Made by a program: the position numbers and the translations under genes. Of a stretch of DNA of 11,769 nucleotides, positions 1 through 6,844 are shown one piece after another (the stretch's first letter is position 1; the number at the start of each line of letters is the position of its first letter). The notes under the pieces were generated by a model. That model saw only the letters and a list, made by a program, of their open reading frames with translations, ran no database searches and had not been told where the DNA came from. The DNA is from JANLSO01 sp031362405 (lineage in GTDB: Bacteria > Actinomycetota > Thermoleophilia > Miltoncostaeales > Miltoncostaeaceae): assembly GCA_031362405.1 (NCBI GenBank), contig JANLSO010000084.1, forward strand, positions 1 to 11,769. Direction: 5' to 3'.

Positions 1-2
1 GC

Positions 3-1148
3 GATCGGGCGGCGCACGGCCTGGCGGCGATGGCACGCACCGCGATCACGCGGGCCGGCGGCGAAGCGTCGGCCACCCCGTCGTTGGCGCGTCAGCTCAG
101 CCGCCTCGCGGTGTCTGCGTCGTTCGGGGACCAGGCTCCGATCATCGCCGCGGGGATTCCCGCCGTCACCCTCGCCGCACGATCCGATGGCCCGCCGCGG
201 GCGACGACGCCCGGAGACGCAGAGCGGATGAAGCTCGTCGGTAACGCCGCCGCCGGCCTCATCGGCAGTCTCGATGAGGTCACGGAGGTCCCCCCGGCCG
301 ACGCCTCGCTTGCTCTTGCGGGTAAGAGCCTGCGACCCCCGATCATCCTGATCATCCTGCTGCTGGTCACCCTGCCGGTGCTGGTCGCCGCGGTCGACGC
401 CCTCGGTCGCGTTCGCCGCGCCGGCGTGCGTCTGGGACCGGGTACGCGGGCACTTGCCTGGCGCACCGCGCCGATGGCGGCGGCGGGACTCACGTTGCAT
501 CTGCTGAGCCTCGTGGGCTTCCTGCCGGCGAGCGCCGCCGGGGCCCCCCCGCTGCCTGACGAGGTGCCGTTCACCCCGCGCGGCGGCCTTGCGGTGGCTT
601 TGGCCGTCGTCGCGGGTGTTGCGACGTGGTGGTTCATCCGCCCGCGCATGCGCCGTATTGGCGCGTCGCCGGCCGCCGAAGCCGCCGCCGGCCTTGTTTC
701 CCTTGCGGTGCTCCTGCTGCTCACCTGGTGGCTGAGGCCGTTCGTCCTCGTTCTTGCGCTGCCCGCTGCGCACGCCGCGCTGGTCGCCACGGTGGTGCCG
801 CGGCGCGCACACGTCGTCGGGCTGGCCGCGATCGCCGCGCTGCCGTTGGTGGGTCTCGTGTCGTCAATCGGCGGGCAGATCGATCGGGGCCCGGTGCAGG
901 CCACCTGGTACCTGCTGGCTACCGCCGCCTCGGGCGCGCGAGGCGTCGGAGGGATCGCCCTCGGTGTGGCGATCACTGCATGCGTGTGGTCGCTGGTCGC
1001 CTTGGTCGCCCTGCGCGCCAGTAAGGGTCTCGTCGGCGGCGGGTCAACGCTCGCCACCGGCCCCGTACGCCCCCGCATGTCGGGAACGACCGTCGCGCCG
1101 CGCCTACCGAGCACTCGCCGTCGGCGTCCTCCGCGGGGTTACCGATGA
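3..1148 (+). CDS. M28-peptidase-like multi-membrane protein, C-terminal part (5' truncated)
   Basis: The frame is open to the left edge, so the true start lies upstream; the ATG at 30 is internal. Numbering from that Met, residues 1-85 look like the end of an M28 (Zn aminopeptidase) domain: FGDQAPIIAAGIPAVTL (32-48) matches the family's late segment, where a conserved Asp/Pro-Phe stretch precedes GIPAV. The position where M28 enzymes carry a zinc-ligand His (Y-H-T-x-x-D) reads R-A-T-T-P-G-D (57-63), so that ligand appears absent. About seven hydrophobic segments follow (near 103-124, 147-167, 185-204, 216-237, 238-256, 262-281, 305-329), then a basic Arg/Pro tail. An M28 domain followed by several TM helices recalls eukaryotic Gaa1 and ERMP1 (family knowledge). 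It may be a membrane peptidase or a non-catalytic scaffold; the other metal ligands are outside the window. The stop overlaps the next start (ATGA). Confidence 0.72.
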   Translation, partial: DRAAHGLAAMARTAITRAGGEASATPSLARQLSRLAVSASFGDQAPIIAAGIPAVTLAARSDGPPRATTPGDAERMKLVGNAAAGLIGSLDEVTEVPPADASLALAGKSLRPPIILIILLLVTLPVLVAAVDALGRVRRAGVRLGPGTRALAWRTAPMAAAGLTLHLLSLVGFLPASAAGAPPLPDEVPFTPRGGLAVALAVVAGVATWWFIRPRMRRIGASPAAEAAAGLVSLAVLLLLTWWLRPFVLVLALPAAHAALVATVVPRRAHVVGLAAIAALPLVGLVSSIGGQIDRGPVQATWYLLATAASGARGVGGIALGVAITACVWSLVALVALRASKGLVGGGSTLATGPVRPRMSGTTVAPRLPSTRRRRPPRGYR

Positions 1149-2104
1149 CCGGCTCTGCGATCCAGGTGTCGGTGGTGATCCCTGTTTACGACGAGCGCGA
1201 GAACATCGCCCCGCTGGCGGCGGAACTGCTGCCCGTCATCCGTGGCCTGGGCGTGCCCGTGGAGGTCGTCTTCGTCGACGACGGCTCGCGCGACGGCACC
1301 GCCGCAGAGCTCGCCGCTCTCGTCGAGAGCGAGCCGGAGATCGTGGTCGTGCGCCTGCGCCGCAACTTCGGCAAGGCCGAGGCCCTGATGGCGGGCTTCC
1401 GCGAGGCACGCGGGGAGATCATCGTCACCATCGACGGCGACCTTCAGGACGACCCCGCGGAGATCCCCCGCCTTCTCGCGGCCTTGGACGAGGGCCACGA
1501 CCTCGTCAGCGGCTGGAAACGCGAGCGGCGCGACCCGCTGGGTAAGCGCCTGGCCTCGAAGGTCTTCAACGGCGTGACGCGCAAGGTGAGCGGCCTGGCT
1601 CTGCACGACCTGAACTGCGGCTTCAAGGCGTACCGCGCCGAGGTCGTGCGCTCACTTGCGCTGGCCGGCGATCAGTACCGGTACATCCCGGTGCTCGCCG
1701 CCGCCGAGGGGTTCCGCGTCACCGAGCTGGCGGTCAACCATCGTCCGCGACGCCACGGAAAGAGCAAGTACGGCCTCGAGCGCTACCTGCGCGGTTTCCT
1801 CGACCTTTTGACGATCACGTTCATCGGCCGCTACCGGAACCGGCCGATGCACCTGTTCGGCGGTCTCGGGGTGCTGCTGGTCGTCGCGGGTGTCTGCGTC
1901 TCGGCGTATCTGACGGTGCTGCGCCTGCTCGGTGAGGGCATCGGCAACCGGCCGCTGCTGCTGCTCGGGGTGCTGCTGATCCTCGTCGGAGTTCAGCTCA
2001 TCACGATCGGCCTGGTCAGCGAGATGATCCAGCGTCATCACATGCGCACCCAACTCGACGAAGCCGCCTCCCGTGTCGAACGCGTCGTTCGCTCCGACTC
2101 GTGA
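1145..2104 (+). CDS. GT2 polyprenyl-phosphate glycosyltransferase (DPM1/GtrB-like)
   Basis: A 319-residue family 2 glycosyltransferase that probably moves a sugar from a nucleotide donor to polyprenyl phosphate at the inner membrane face. Visible motifs: VVIPVYDEREN (10-20), the nucleotide-binding VDDGSRDGT (44-52), NFGKAEALMAGF (74-85) and the metal-binding DGDLQDDP (97-104). HDLNCGFKAYR (154-164) and RRHGKSKYG (202-210) are typical of the DPM1/GtrB/ArnC group. Two hydrophobic segments (about 237-260 and 269-293) form a C-terminal membrane anchor as in GtrB. The ATG overlaps the upstream stop by 4 bp, with a G-rich tract (1135-1138) five bases before it. In this operon it is the likely supplier of lipid-P-sugar for the GT-C-type proteins at 4899-6404 and 6823-7977. 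The sugar (mannose, glucose or other) cannot be read from the sequence. Fold and class are firm. Confidence 0.93.
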   Translation: MTGSAIQVSVVIPVYDERENIAPLAAELLPVIRGLGVPVEVVFVDDGSRDGTAAELAALVESEPEIVVVRLRRNFGKAEALMAGFREARGEIIVTIDGDLQDDPAEIPRLLAALDEGHDLVSGWKRERRDPLGKRLASKVFNGVTRKVSGLALHDLNCGFKAYRAEVVRSLALAGDQYRYIPVLAAAEGFRVTELAVNHRPRRHGKSKYGLERYLRGFLDLLTITFIGRYRNRPMHLFGGLGVLLVVAGVCVSAYLTVLRLLGEGIGNRPLLLLGVLLILVGVQLITIGLVSEMIQRHHMRTQLDEAASRVERVVRSDS

Positions 2105-3228
2105 GGTTGCTGTGGCTGGGGACCTACGAACGTGACTACCCGCGCGCGACGGTTCTGATCGGGGGTTTGCGCCAGTGCGGGCACGAGGTGATCGAACTGC
2201 ACGAGCCGGTCTGGGAGCGGCAACGCCATAAGGCCGGCGGCTTCCTGTCGGTGACCCCGCTTGCCGTATCGGGCGCGAGGTGGTCCAGCGCATGGCTGCG
2301 GCTTGCTCGGCGGCACCGTGCCGTGGGCCCGGTGGACGCCGTCATCGCCGGCTATCCGGCCCAGGTCGACGCGACTCCGGCCGCGCGCATCGCCCGGGGC
2401 CGCGGGGTGCCCCTTGTGGTCGACATGATGGTCTCGCTCGTTGACACCTTCGCCGGTGATCGTGGTCGGGTCGGTCGCTTCGGGGCCGGAGTTCTCGCGC
2501 GGGTCGATCAGCGCGCCGTGCGGGTGGCCGACGTCCTGATGTGCGACACCGCCGCCAACGCCGATTTCATGGTGCATCGATTCGCGGCGCCGAGGGCACG
2601 GGTCGTCGTGGTGCCGGTCGGAGCCGACGACTCCTTTCGACCACTGCCCGAGCCGGCCGACGCGACGCGGGCGTTGTTCGTCGGCAAGCTCGCCCCGCTT
2701 CACGGGCTGCCCACGGTACTCGCCGCCGCCCGCCGCGGCGACTGTCCGCCGGTTCGCGTCATCGGCGAGGGGCAGCTCGGGTCGTGGCTACGCGATGAGC
2801 TGGCACGCGACCATCCTCACGGCCTCGAATACGTGCCGTGGGTGCCCTACCCCAACCTCCCCGCTGAGGTTGCGCTGTCCATGATCGCGATGGGGATCTT
2901 CGGTGCGAGCGCCAAGGCCGCCCGAGTCGTCCCCAACAAGGTGTGGCAGGCGATGGCGGTCGGACGACCGATCGTCACCGCCGACACACCCGGCATCCGC
3001 GAGGTCCTGACCCATGAACGTGACGCGCTCCTTGTGCCCGTCGGCGATCCCTCCTCGCTCGCGGATGCGCTCGTGCGGCTGGCGTCCGATCAGTCGTTGC
3101 GCGCCCGTCTTGGGGCATCGGCGCGGCGGCGCTTCGAGGAGATCGGGGCACCCGCGCGCGTGGCGGCGCGGCTGATCGATGCTCTCGATGAACGATCGCG
3201 GGAATCGGCCGCGGGGGCGCATGTCTGA
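2101..3228 (+). CDS. GT4 glycosyltransferase (GT-B fold)
   Basis: A 375-residue glycosyltransferase of the two-Rossmann GT-B type, acting in the cytoplasm or at the inner membrane face. It starts at GTG within GTGA, overlapping the preceding stop by 4 bp with no clear Shine-Dalgarno, so translational coupling is likely. The N-terminal half begins RLLWLGTYERDYPRA (2-16); the acceptor-side sheet includes VDAVIAGYPAQVD (78-90). The donor half begins at LFVGKLAPLHGL (192-203), followed by VIGEGQLG (220-227), the donor-binding VPNKVWQAMAVGRPIV (277-292) and LLVPVGD (310-316). The usual GT4 E-x7-E pair is not present: the second Glu position is Gln283 in QAMA, and the residue eight earlier is Arg275. 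The overall pattern PxKxWxxMAxGxPIV is still a GT4 donor-site signature. Donor and acceptor sugars are unknown. It is the only soluble glycosyltransferase in the operon. Confidence 0.88.
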   Translation: MRLLWLGTYERDYPRATVLIGGLRQCGHEVIELHEPVWERQRHKAGGFLSVTPLAVSGARWSSAWLRLARRHRAVGPVDAVIAGYPAQVDATPAARIARGRGVPLVVDMMVSLVDTFAGDRGRVGRFGAGVLARVDQRAVRVADVLMCDTAANADFMVHRFAAPRARVVVVPVGADDSFRPLPEPADATRALFVGKLAPLHGLPTVLAAARRGDCPPVRVIGEGQLGSWLRDELARDHPHGLEYVPWVPYPNLPAEVALSMIAMGIFGASAKAARVVPNKVWQAMAVGRPIVTADTPGIREVLTHERDALLVPVGDPSSLADALVRLASDQSLRARLGASARRRFEEIGAPARVAARLIDALDERSRESAAGAHV

Positions 3229-3970
3229 CAGGGCAACCCACGATTGGGGTGACGCACCCGACCTGTACGGGCCCCGCCACGCATATCGCGAGTCACTGAT
3301 CATGCGCAGGGTACGTGCCGGCCACCCGGGACGGCGTGCGCTGAACGCGGGAGCAGGTGCGGGAAGCCTCACGCTGCGGCTCGTCGCGGAGGGGTTCGAC
3401 GTGACCTCGGTCGACGCCAGCTCCGCCTTCTGCGCGTCTCTCGCGCAGCGCCTGGCCACCGCTCCCGGTGGTCCTCATGACGTTCAGGTCGGAGATCTCC
3501 AGCACCTCGAACTGCCCGACGACCAGTTCGACCTGGTGACGTGTGGCGAGGTGCTCGAGCATCTCGACGACGACGACGCCGGCGCCCGGGAGCTCTTTCG
3601 CGTCGCGCGCGCGGGCGGCCTGCTCGTCGTGACCGTCCCCGCCGGCCCCTACCGCTTCGATTGGACCGATCACTGGGCGGGTCACCGTCGTCGCTACACC
3701 CCCGAGGGCCTTCGCGAGGTTCTCATCGGTTCCGGCTTTACCGACGTCACCGTCGTCGCATGGGGGTTCCCGCTGAGCGGTCTCTACCACCGCGTGGTCT
3801 ACCGGCGCGCCCTTCGCCGCCGGCTCGATCAGGGCCGGGACGGGCTCGGCGGGGCACCACCACGGTGGATCGCGCGTCCGCTGAGGGCGGCCTTCGCGCT
3901 GGACACGCTCTTTCTCGGGCGTCGGCCCGGTTACATGGGTCTTCTCGCGACCGCTCGGAAGCCGCGCTGA
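3221..3970 (+). CDS. class I SAM-dependent methyltransferase
   Basis: A 249-residue Rossmann-fold methyltransferase. Motif I is ALNAGAGAGSLTL (40-52), with Ala-Gly-Ala-Gly in place of the commoner D/E-x-G-x-G. The acidic residue ending strand 2 is Asp65 in TSVDAS. VGDLQHLELPDDQFDLVTCGEVLEHL (90-115) carries motifs II/III, and RVARAGGLLVVTVP (127-140) is the usual post-motif segment of the Methyltransf_11/UbiE-like group. I chose the ATG at 3221, which overlaps the GT4 stop by 8 bp; in-frame ATGs at 3179 and 3188 would add Arg-rich residues inside the GT4 reading frame and look less likely. The C-terminal half contains WTDHWAGHRRRYTPEGL (148-164), common in methyltransferases of polysaccharide clusters. 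It probably methylates a sugar or lipid-linked intermediate made by its neighbours; the substrate is not determinable here. Confidence 0.9.
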   Translation: MSDRATHDWGDAPDLYGPRHAYRESLIMRRVRAGHPGRRALNAGAGAGSLTLRLVAEGFDVTSVDASSAFCASLAQRLATAPGGPHDVQVGDLQHLELPDDQFDLVTCGEVLEHLDDDDAGARELFRVARAGGLLVVTVPAGPYRFDWTDHWAGHRRRYTPEGLREVLIGSGFTDVTVVAWGFPLSGLYHRVVYRRALRRRLDQGRDGLGGAPPRWIARPLRAAFALDTLFLGRRPGYMGLLATARKPR

Positions 3971-4902
3971 CAACAGGCGAGATCGTTCCTCCCACTGCAC
4001 AGCGCTCCCCGTTGCGGCGCTGGCTGGGCCTGGGGGCGGCGGTACTCGCCGTCGCATTCCTCGGCGTCGCGCTGGCACGCGGCTGGTCGCAGGCCACCGA
4101 CTACGACTGGACGCTCGAGCCGCGCCTTCTCCTCGCCGGGCTCGGCGTGCTGTTCGTCTTCTACCTGGCCAGCGGCATGGGCTACGTCGCGGTGATCCGG
4201 GCCCTTGGGGCCGAGTCGGTTCCGCCACGGCGCACCCTGTCGATCTGGGCGATCTCACTACTCGGCCGGTACGTGCCCGGCAACGCGCTGATGGTGCTGG
4301 GCCGCATGGAACTCGGCAAGAACCGTGGTGTCTCCCGCCGCGTGTCGCTGGCGGCGACCGTCTACGAACAGGCGCTAGGCCTCGCGATGGCCGCGGTCGG
4401 AGCCGCCCTCTACCTGGCTCGGCATGCGGGGGTCGTTCCCGACGCGGCACGGTGGCTCGTGGTGATTGTGCCCCTGGGGCTCATTGTCCTGCACCCCCGC
4501 ATCTTCGGCCCCGTGTCGACGCGTCTACTGGCGCTGGCTCATCGACCGCCCCTGGCCCAACTCATCCCCGCGCGGCTGATCGGGGTGCTCATCCTTTGGT
4601 ACGCCCTCACCGCGACACTTCTTGCCCTCGGCGTGTGGCTGCTCGTGAGATCGGCGGTCGGTGGAATCTCCGGGGCGCCGCTCGAGGTCGGCGGCGCCTT
4701 CCTTTTGGCATTCGTCCTGTCGATGCTCGCCTTCATCTTCCCATCGGGCCTCGGCGTTCGCGACGGCATCTTTGCCGCGGCGCTGGCGGTGAGCATCCCC
4801 ACCGGAGCGGCGATCGCGGTCTCGGTGGGTGTACGCCTCGTGCTCACGCTCGTCGAGGTTGTCGCCATCGGGTTCATGGTTCTCGCGGCCCGCAGGGCGT
4901 GA
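3967..4902 (+). CDS. flippase-like integral membrane protein (LPG-synthase TM / UPF0104 family)
   Basis: About 311 residues with around eight hydrophobic segments. GRYVPGN (100-106), YEQALGL (133-139) and FPSGLGVRDG (258-267) are hallmark loops of the lysylphosphatidylglycerol-synthetase TM / AglD-like superfamily; bacterial and archaeal members occur in glycosylation loci and are proposed to help lipid-linked intermediates cross or be modified at the membrane. The stop is certain but the start is not. No ATG or GTG fits near the upstream stop; the best coupled candidate is CTG at 3967 (CTGA, 4-bp overlap), giving a short cytoplasmic leader before TM1. TTG at 4012 would start directly at LRRWLGLG. 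GTG at 3865 is in frame but would overlap the methyltransferase by 106 bp. In this operon it sits between the cytoplasmic enzymes and the extracytoplasmic-type GT-C proteins, the place expected for a transport or flipping step (inference). Confidence 0.82.
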   Translation: MTTGEIVPPTAQRSPLRRWLGLGAAVLAVAFLGVALARGWSQATDYDWTLEPRLLLAGLGVLFVFYLASGMGYVAVIRALGAESVPPRRTLSIWAISLLGRYVPGNALMVLGRMELGKNRGVSRRVSLAATVYEQALGLAMAAVGAALYLARHAGVVPDAARWLVVIVPLGLIVLHPRIFGPVSTRLLALAHRPPLAQLIPARLIGVLILWYALTATLLALGVWLLVRSAVGGISGAPLEVGGAFLLAFVLSMLAFIFPSGLGVRDGIFAAALAVSIPTGAAIAVSVGVRLVLTLVEVVAIGFMVLAARRA

Positions 4903-6404
4903 GCGCCACCACTCTGCGGCCACCGGTTCCCCGCGCCCCTGCCCGGCGGGTCGCGCGCGACGGGGCGTCACTCATCCTCTGGGGGATGATCGGCATCTGG
5001 GTCGTCGTGTTCTCATGGTTGTCGATTCTGCGCTACCGGGCCTTCTGGACGGGACGCTTCGACCTCGGGAACATGGTCCAGGCCGTGTGGAGCACCGCGC
5101 ACGGCAGCCCGCTGGAAAGCACGGACGCAACGGGCCGCCAATTTGTACGGCTTGGCTCCCACGTCGACCCGATCCTCGCCGCACTTGCGCCGCTGTGGTG
5201 GGTCTGGCCGAGCCCGGTGATGCTGCTCGTCGTCCAGGTCGTCGCGACCGCCCTCGGGGCTCTGCCGGTGTTCTGGCTCGGGCGCAAATGGCTTGCCGAC
5301 GATCGTCTCGCCCTCGCTGCGGCGGCCGTCTACCTGCTGTATCCGCCGCTTCAGTGGCAGACGGTCAGCGAGTTCCATCCGGTGGCTTTGGCGACCCCGC
5401 TGCTCCTGTGTGCGATCTGGGCGATCGAGGAGCACCGGCCCGTCTGGCTCGCCGTGGCCGCGACCCTGGCCGTGCTCTCCAAAGAGCAGGTCGGCCTCGC
5501 CGTCACGATGCTCGGTATCTGGACGCTCGTGCGGCACCGGCAGCGCCTGTGGGCCGCCGTGATGATCGTTGGCGGCCTCGGCTGGACGGCCTTCAGCATG
5601 CTCGTGATCATTCCCCACTTCGCACCGACGGGTGCCAGCCCGTTTGTCGGTCGATACAGCCGTTTCGGCGATGACGGTGGCTCGGTCGTGCGCACCCTTC
5701 TCACCGAACCCTGGCGCGCGGTCGAGGCCCTCGCCTCCGGCGCGAAGCTCGAATATCTCGCGGCGCTGCTTCTTCCCGTGCTCGTCGCTCCCCTCGCTGC
5801 GCCACTCCTGCTTCTTGGCGCCGCACCCGATCTGCTTCTGAACACGCTGACCGACTACTGGCCGCAGTACGCGATCGAGAACCAGTACGCCGCGGTGATC
5901 ATCCCGTTCGTCATCGCGGCGATGATCGCGGGGATCGCCCGCATCCGGCGCCGGGCGACCTCGCGTGTCGGCCGGGCGGTGGTTGGTCGGCCATCCGTCG
6001 TGGCAGCCGTCATGATCGGGGCCGTGCTGGCCTCCGGATACCACCTCGGCCCACTCCCGGTCTGGGGCGACCTTCCCCGGGGGTCCGACTACCGCACCTA
6101 CGAGTTCACGGTCGAGCCCCACACCCGAGCGATGACCGCCGCCGTCGATCTTGTGCCCGACGGCGTGCCGGTATCGGCCGGGAACCTTCTTGGTGCGCGT
6201 CTTTCGGCCCGCGAGCGGATCTACAGCTTCCCGGTGATCGGCGACGCGCAGTGGGTGCTCGTCGACACCGCGCGACCCTTCCTCATCGACCGGCTCGCGA
6301 TCGGGGCCCCGCACGATGACGCGGTGCGTCGCATGAACTCCGACCGGCGCTTCGCGGTCGTCTACGCCACCGACGGCGTGATTGTCTGGAGGCGTACGGC
6401 ATGA
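4899..6404 (+). CDS. DUF2079 family membrane protein (GT-C-like)
   Basis: 501 residues, starting at GTG (GTGA, 4-bp overlap with the upstream stop). The same frame stays open upstream to 4452 but lies antiparallel-free inside the flippase gene and looks Arg/Pro-rich, so it is not used. DUF2079 hallmarks are clear: FDLGNMVQAVW (54-64), GSHVDPI (86-92), SEFHPVALATPLLL (157-170) and SKEQVGLAV (194-202). About nine to ten TM helices run from 24 to 380, followed by a soluble C-terminal part (about 381-501). The family resembles GT-C glycosyltransferases, with an acidic residue in the first outer loop (Asp55) fitting a catalytic or lipid-P-sugar role, but its reaction is not established to my knowledge. 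Context with a polyprenyl-P-sugar synthase supports an extracytoplasmic sugar transfer. The C-terminal region near 420-500 has alternating strands and short helices and no motif I recognise. Confidence 0.87.
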   Translation: MSATTLRPPVPRAPARRVARDGASLILWGMIGIWVVVFSWLSILRYRAFWTGRFDLGNMVQAVWSTAHGSPLESTDATGRQFVRLGSHVDPILAALAPLWWVWPSPVMLLVVQVVATALGALPVFWLGRKWLADDRLALAAAAVYLLYPPLQWQTVSEFHPVALATPLLLCAIWAIEEHRPVWLAVAATLAVLSKEQVGLAVTMLGIWTLVRHRQRLWAAVMIVGGLGWTAFSMLVIIPHFAPTGASPFVGRYSRFGDDGGSVVRTLLTEPWRAVEALASGAKLEYLAALLLPVLVAPLAAPLLLLGAAPDLLLNTLTDYWPQYAIENQYAAVIIPFVIAAMIAGIARIRRRATSRVGRAVVGRPSVVAAVMIGAVLASGYHLGPLPVWGDLPRGSDYRTYEFTVEPHTRAMTAAVDLVPDGVPVSAGNLLGARLSARERIYSFPVIGDAQWVLVDTARPFLIDRLAIGAPHDDAVRRMNSDRRFAVVYATDGVIVWRRTA

Positions 6405-6844
6405 AGCTGCCGCGCCGTGACGCTCTTCTGGTTCTGGTGCTCGCGACGACGGCGATGATCCTGCCGTTTCTCGACTGGTACGCCGCGCGCGCACCCCGCG
6501 GCGAGCTGCGGGTCTCGGGAGTAGAAGGCTCTCCCGAGCTGTGGGTCGTCGTCATGTTGGGGGCACTTGCGGTGTCGGCCGCGGTCGCCGCCGCCGCACG
6601 CCCCGGACCTGCCTTTACGCGGCCTTTGGCCATCGCGCTCGTCGCGGTGGGAATCGCGATGGCGGCGTGGTCGTTGGAGGCCTACTACGACGTGCCGGTG
6701 GTCCTCTCTGTCGACGATGCCGGTACGGCACGCGACCTCTCGGCCGATGTCTGGCGGCGCTGGCCGGGGGCGGTCACGGCTGCCCTGTCGGCGGGTATCG
6801 CGCTTATCGGCGTTGCTTTGGCATGGCCGCGGCGCCGACCGTAG
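6401..6844 (+). CDS. hypothetical small membrane protein (about 4 TM)
   Basis: 147 residues, not recognised as any named family. It begins with ATG overlapping the DUF2079 stop by 4 bp and has the clearest Shine-Dalgarno of the operon, GGAGG at 6388-6392, eight bases before the start, which suggests strong initiation of its own. Predicted helices lie near 8-25, 47-66, 73-93 and 122-142. The loop after TM1 contains FLDWYAARAPRGELRVSG (23-40), and the loop between TM3 and TM4 (94-121) is acidic and polar, with YYDVPVVLSVDDAG (95-108). The tail is basic (PRRRP), favouring a cytoplasmic C-terminus. Its position between two GT-C-type proteins suggests an accessory or partner subunit, but that is inference from location only. 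The gene is real: frame, codon use and coupling all agree. Its function is unknown. Confidence 0.78.
   Translation: MKLPRRDALLVLVLATTAMILPFLDWYAARAPRGELRVSGVEGSPELWVVVMLGALAVSAAVAAAARPGPAFTRPLAIALVAVGIAMAAWSLEAYYDVPVVLSVDDAGTARDLSADVWRRWPGAVTAALSAGIALIGVALAWPRRRP

Noticed and set aside
92..1114. 340-codon open frame on the minus strand
   Set aside because: Ala/Arg/Thr-rich antisense of the M28-like membrane protein; no hydrophobic pattern or motif.
3293..4450. 385-codon open frame on the minus strand
   Set aside because: Arg/Pro-rich antisense sequence across the methyltransferase and flippase-like genes, which have clear family motifs on the plus strand.
5013..6494. 493-codon open frame on the minus strand
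   Set aside because: It is antisense to the DUF2079 gene and reads as Arg/Asp/Gly/His-rich sequence without helices or motifs; a by-product of high GC.
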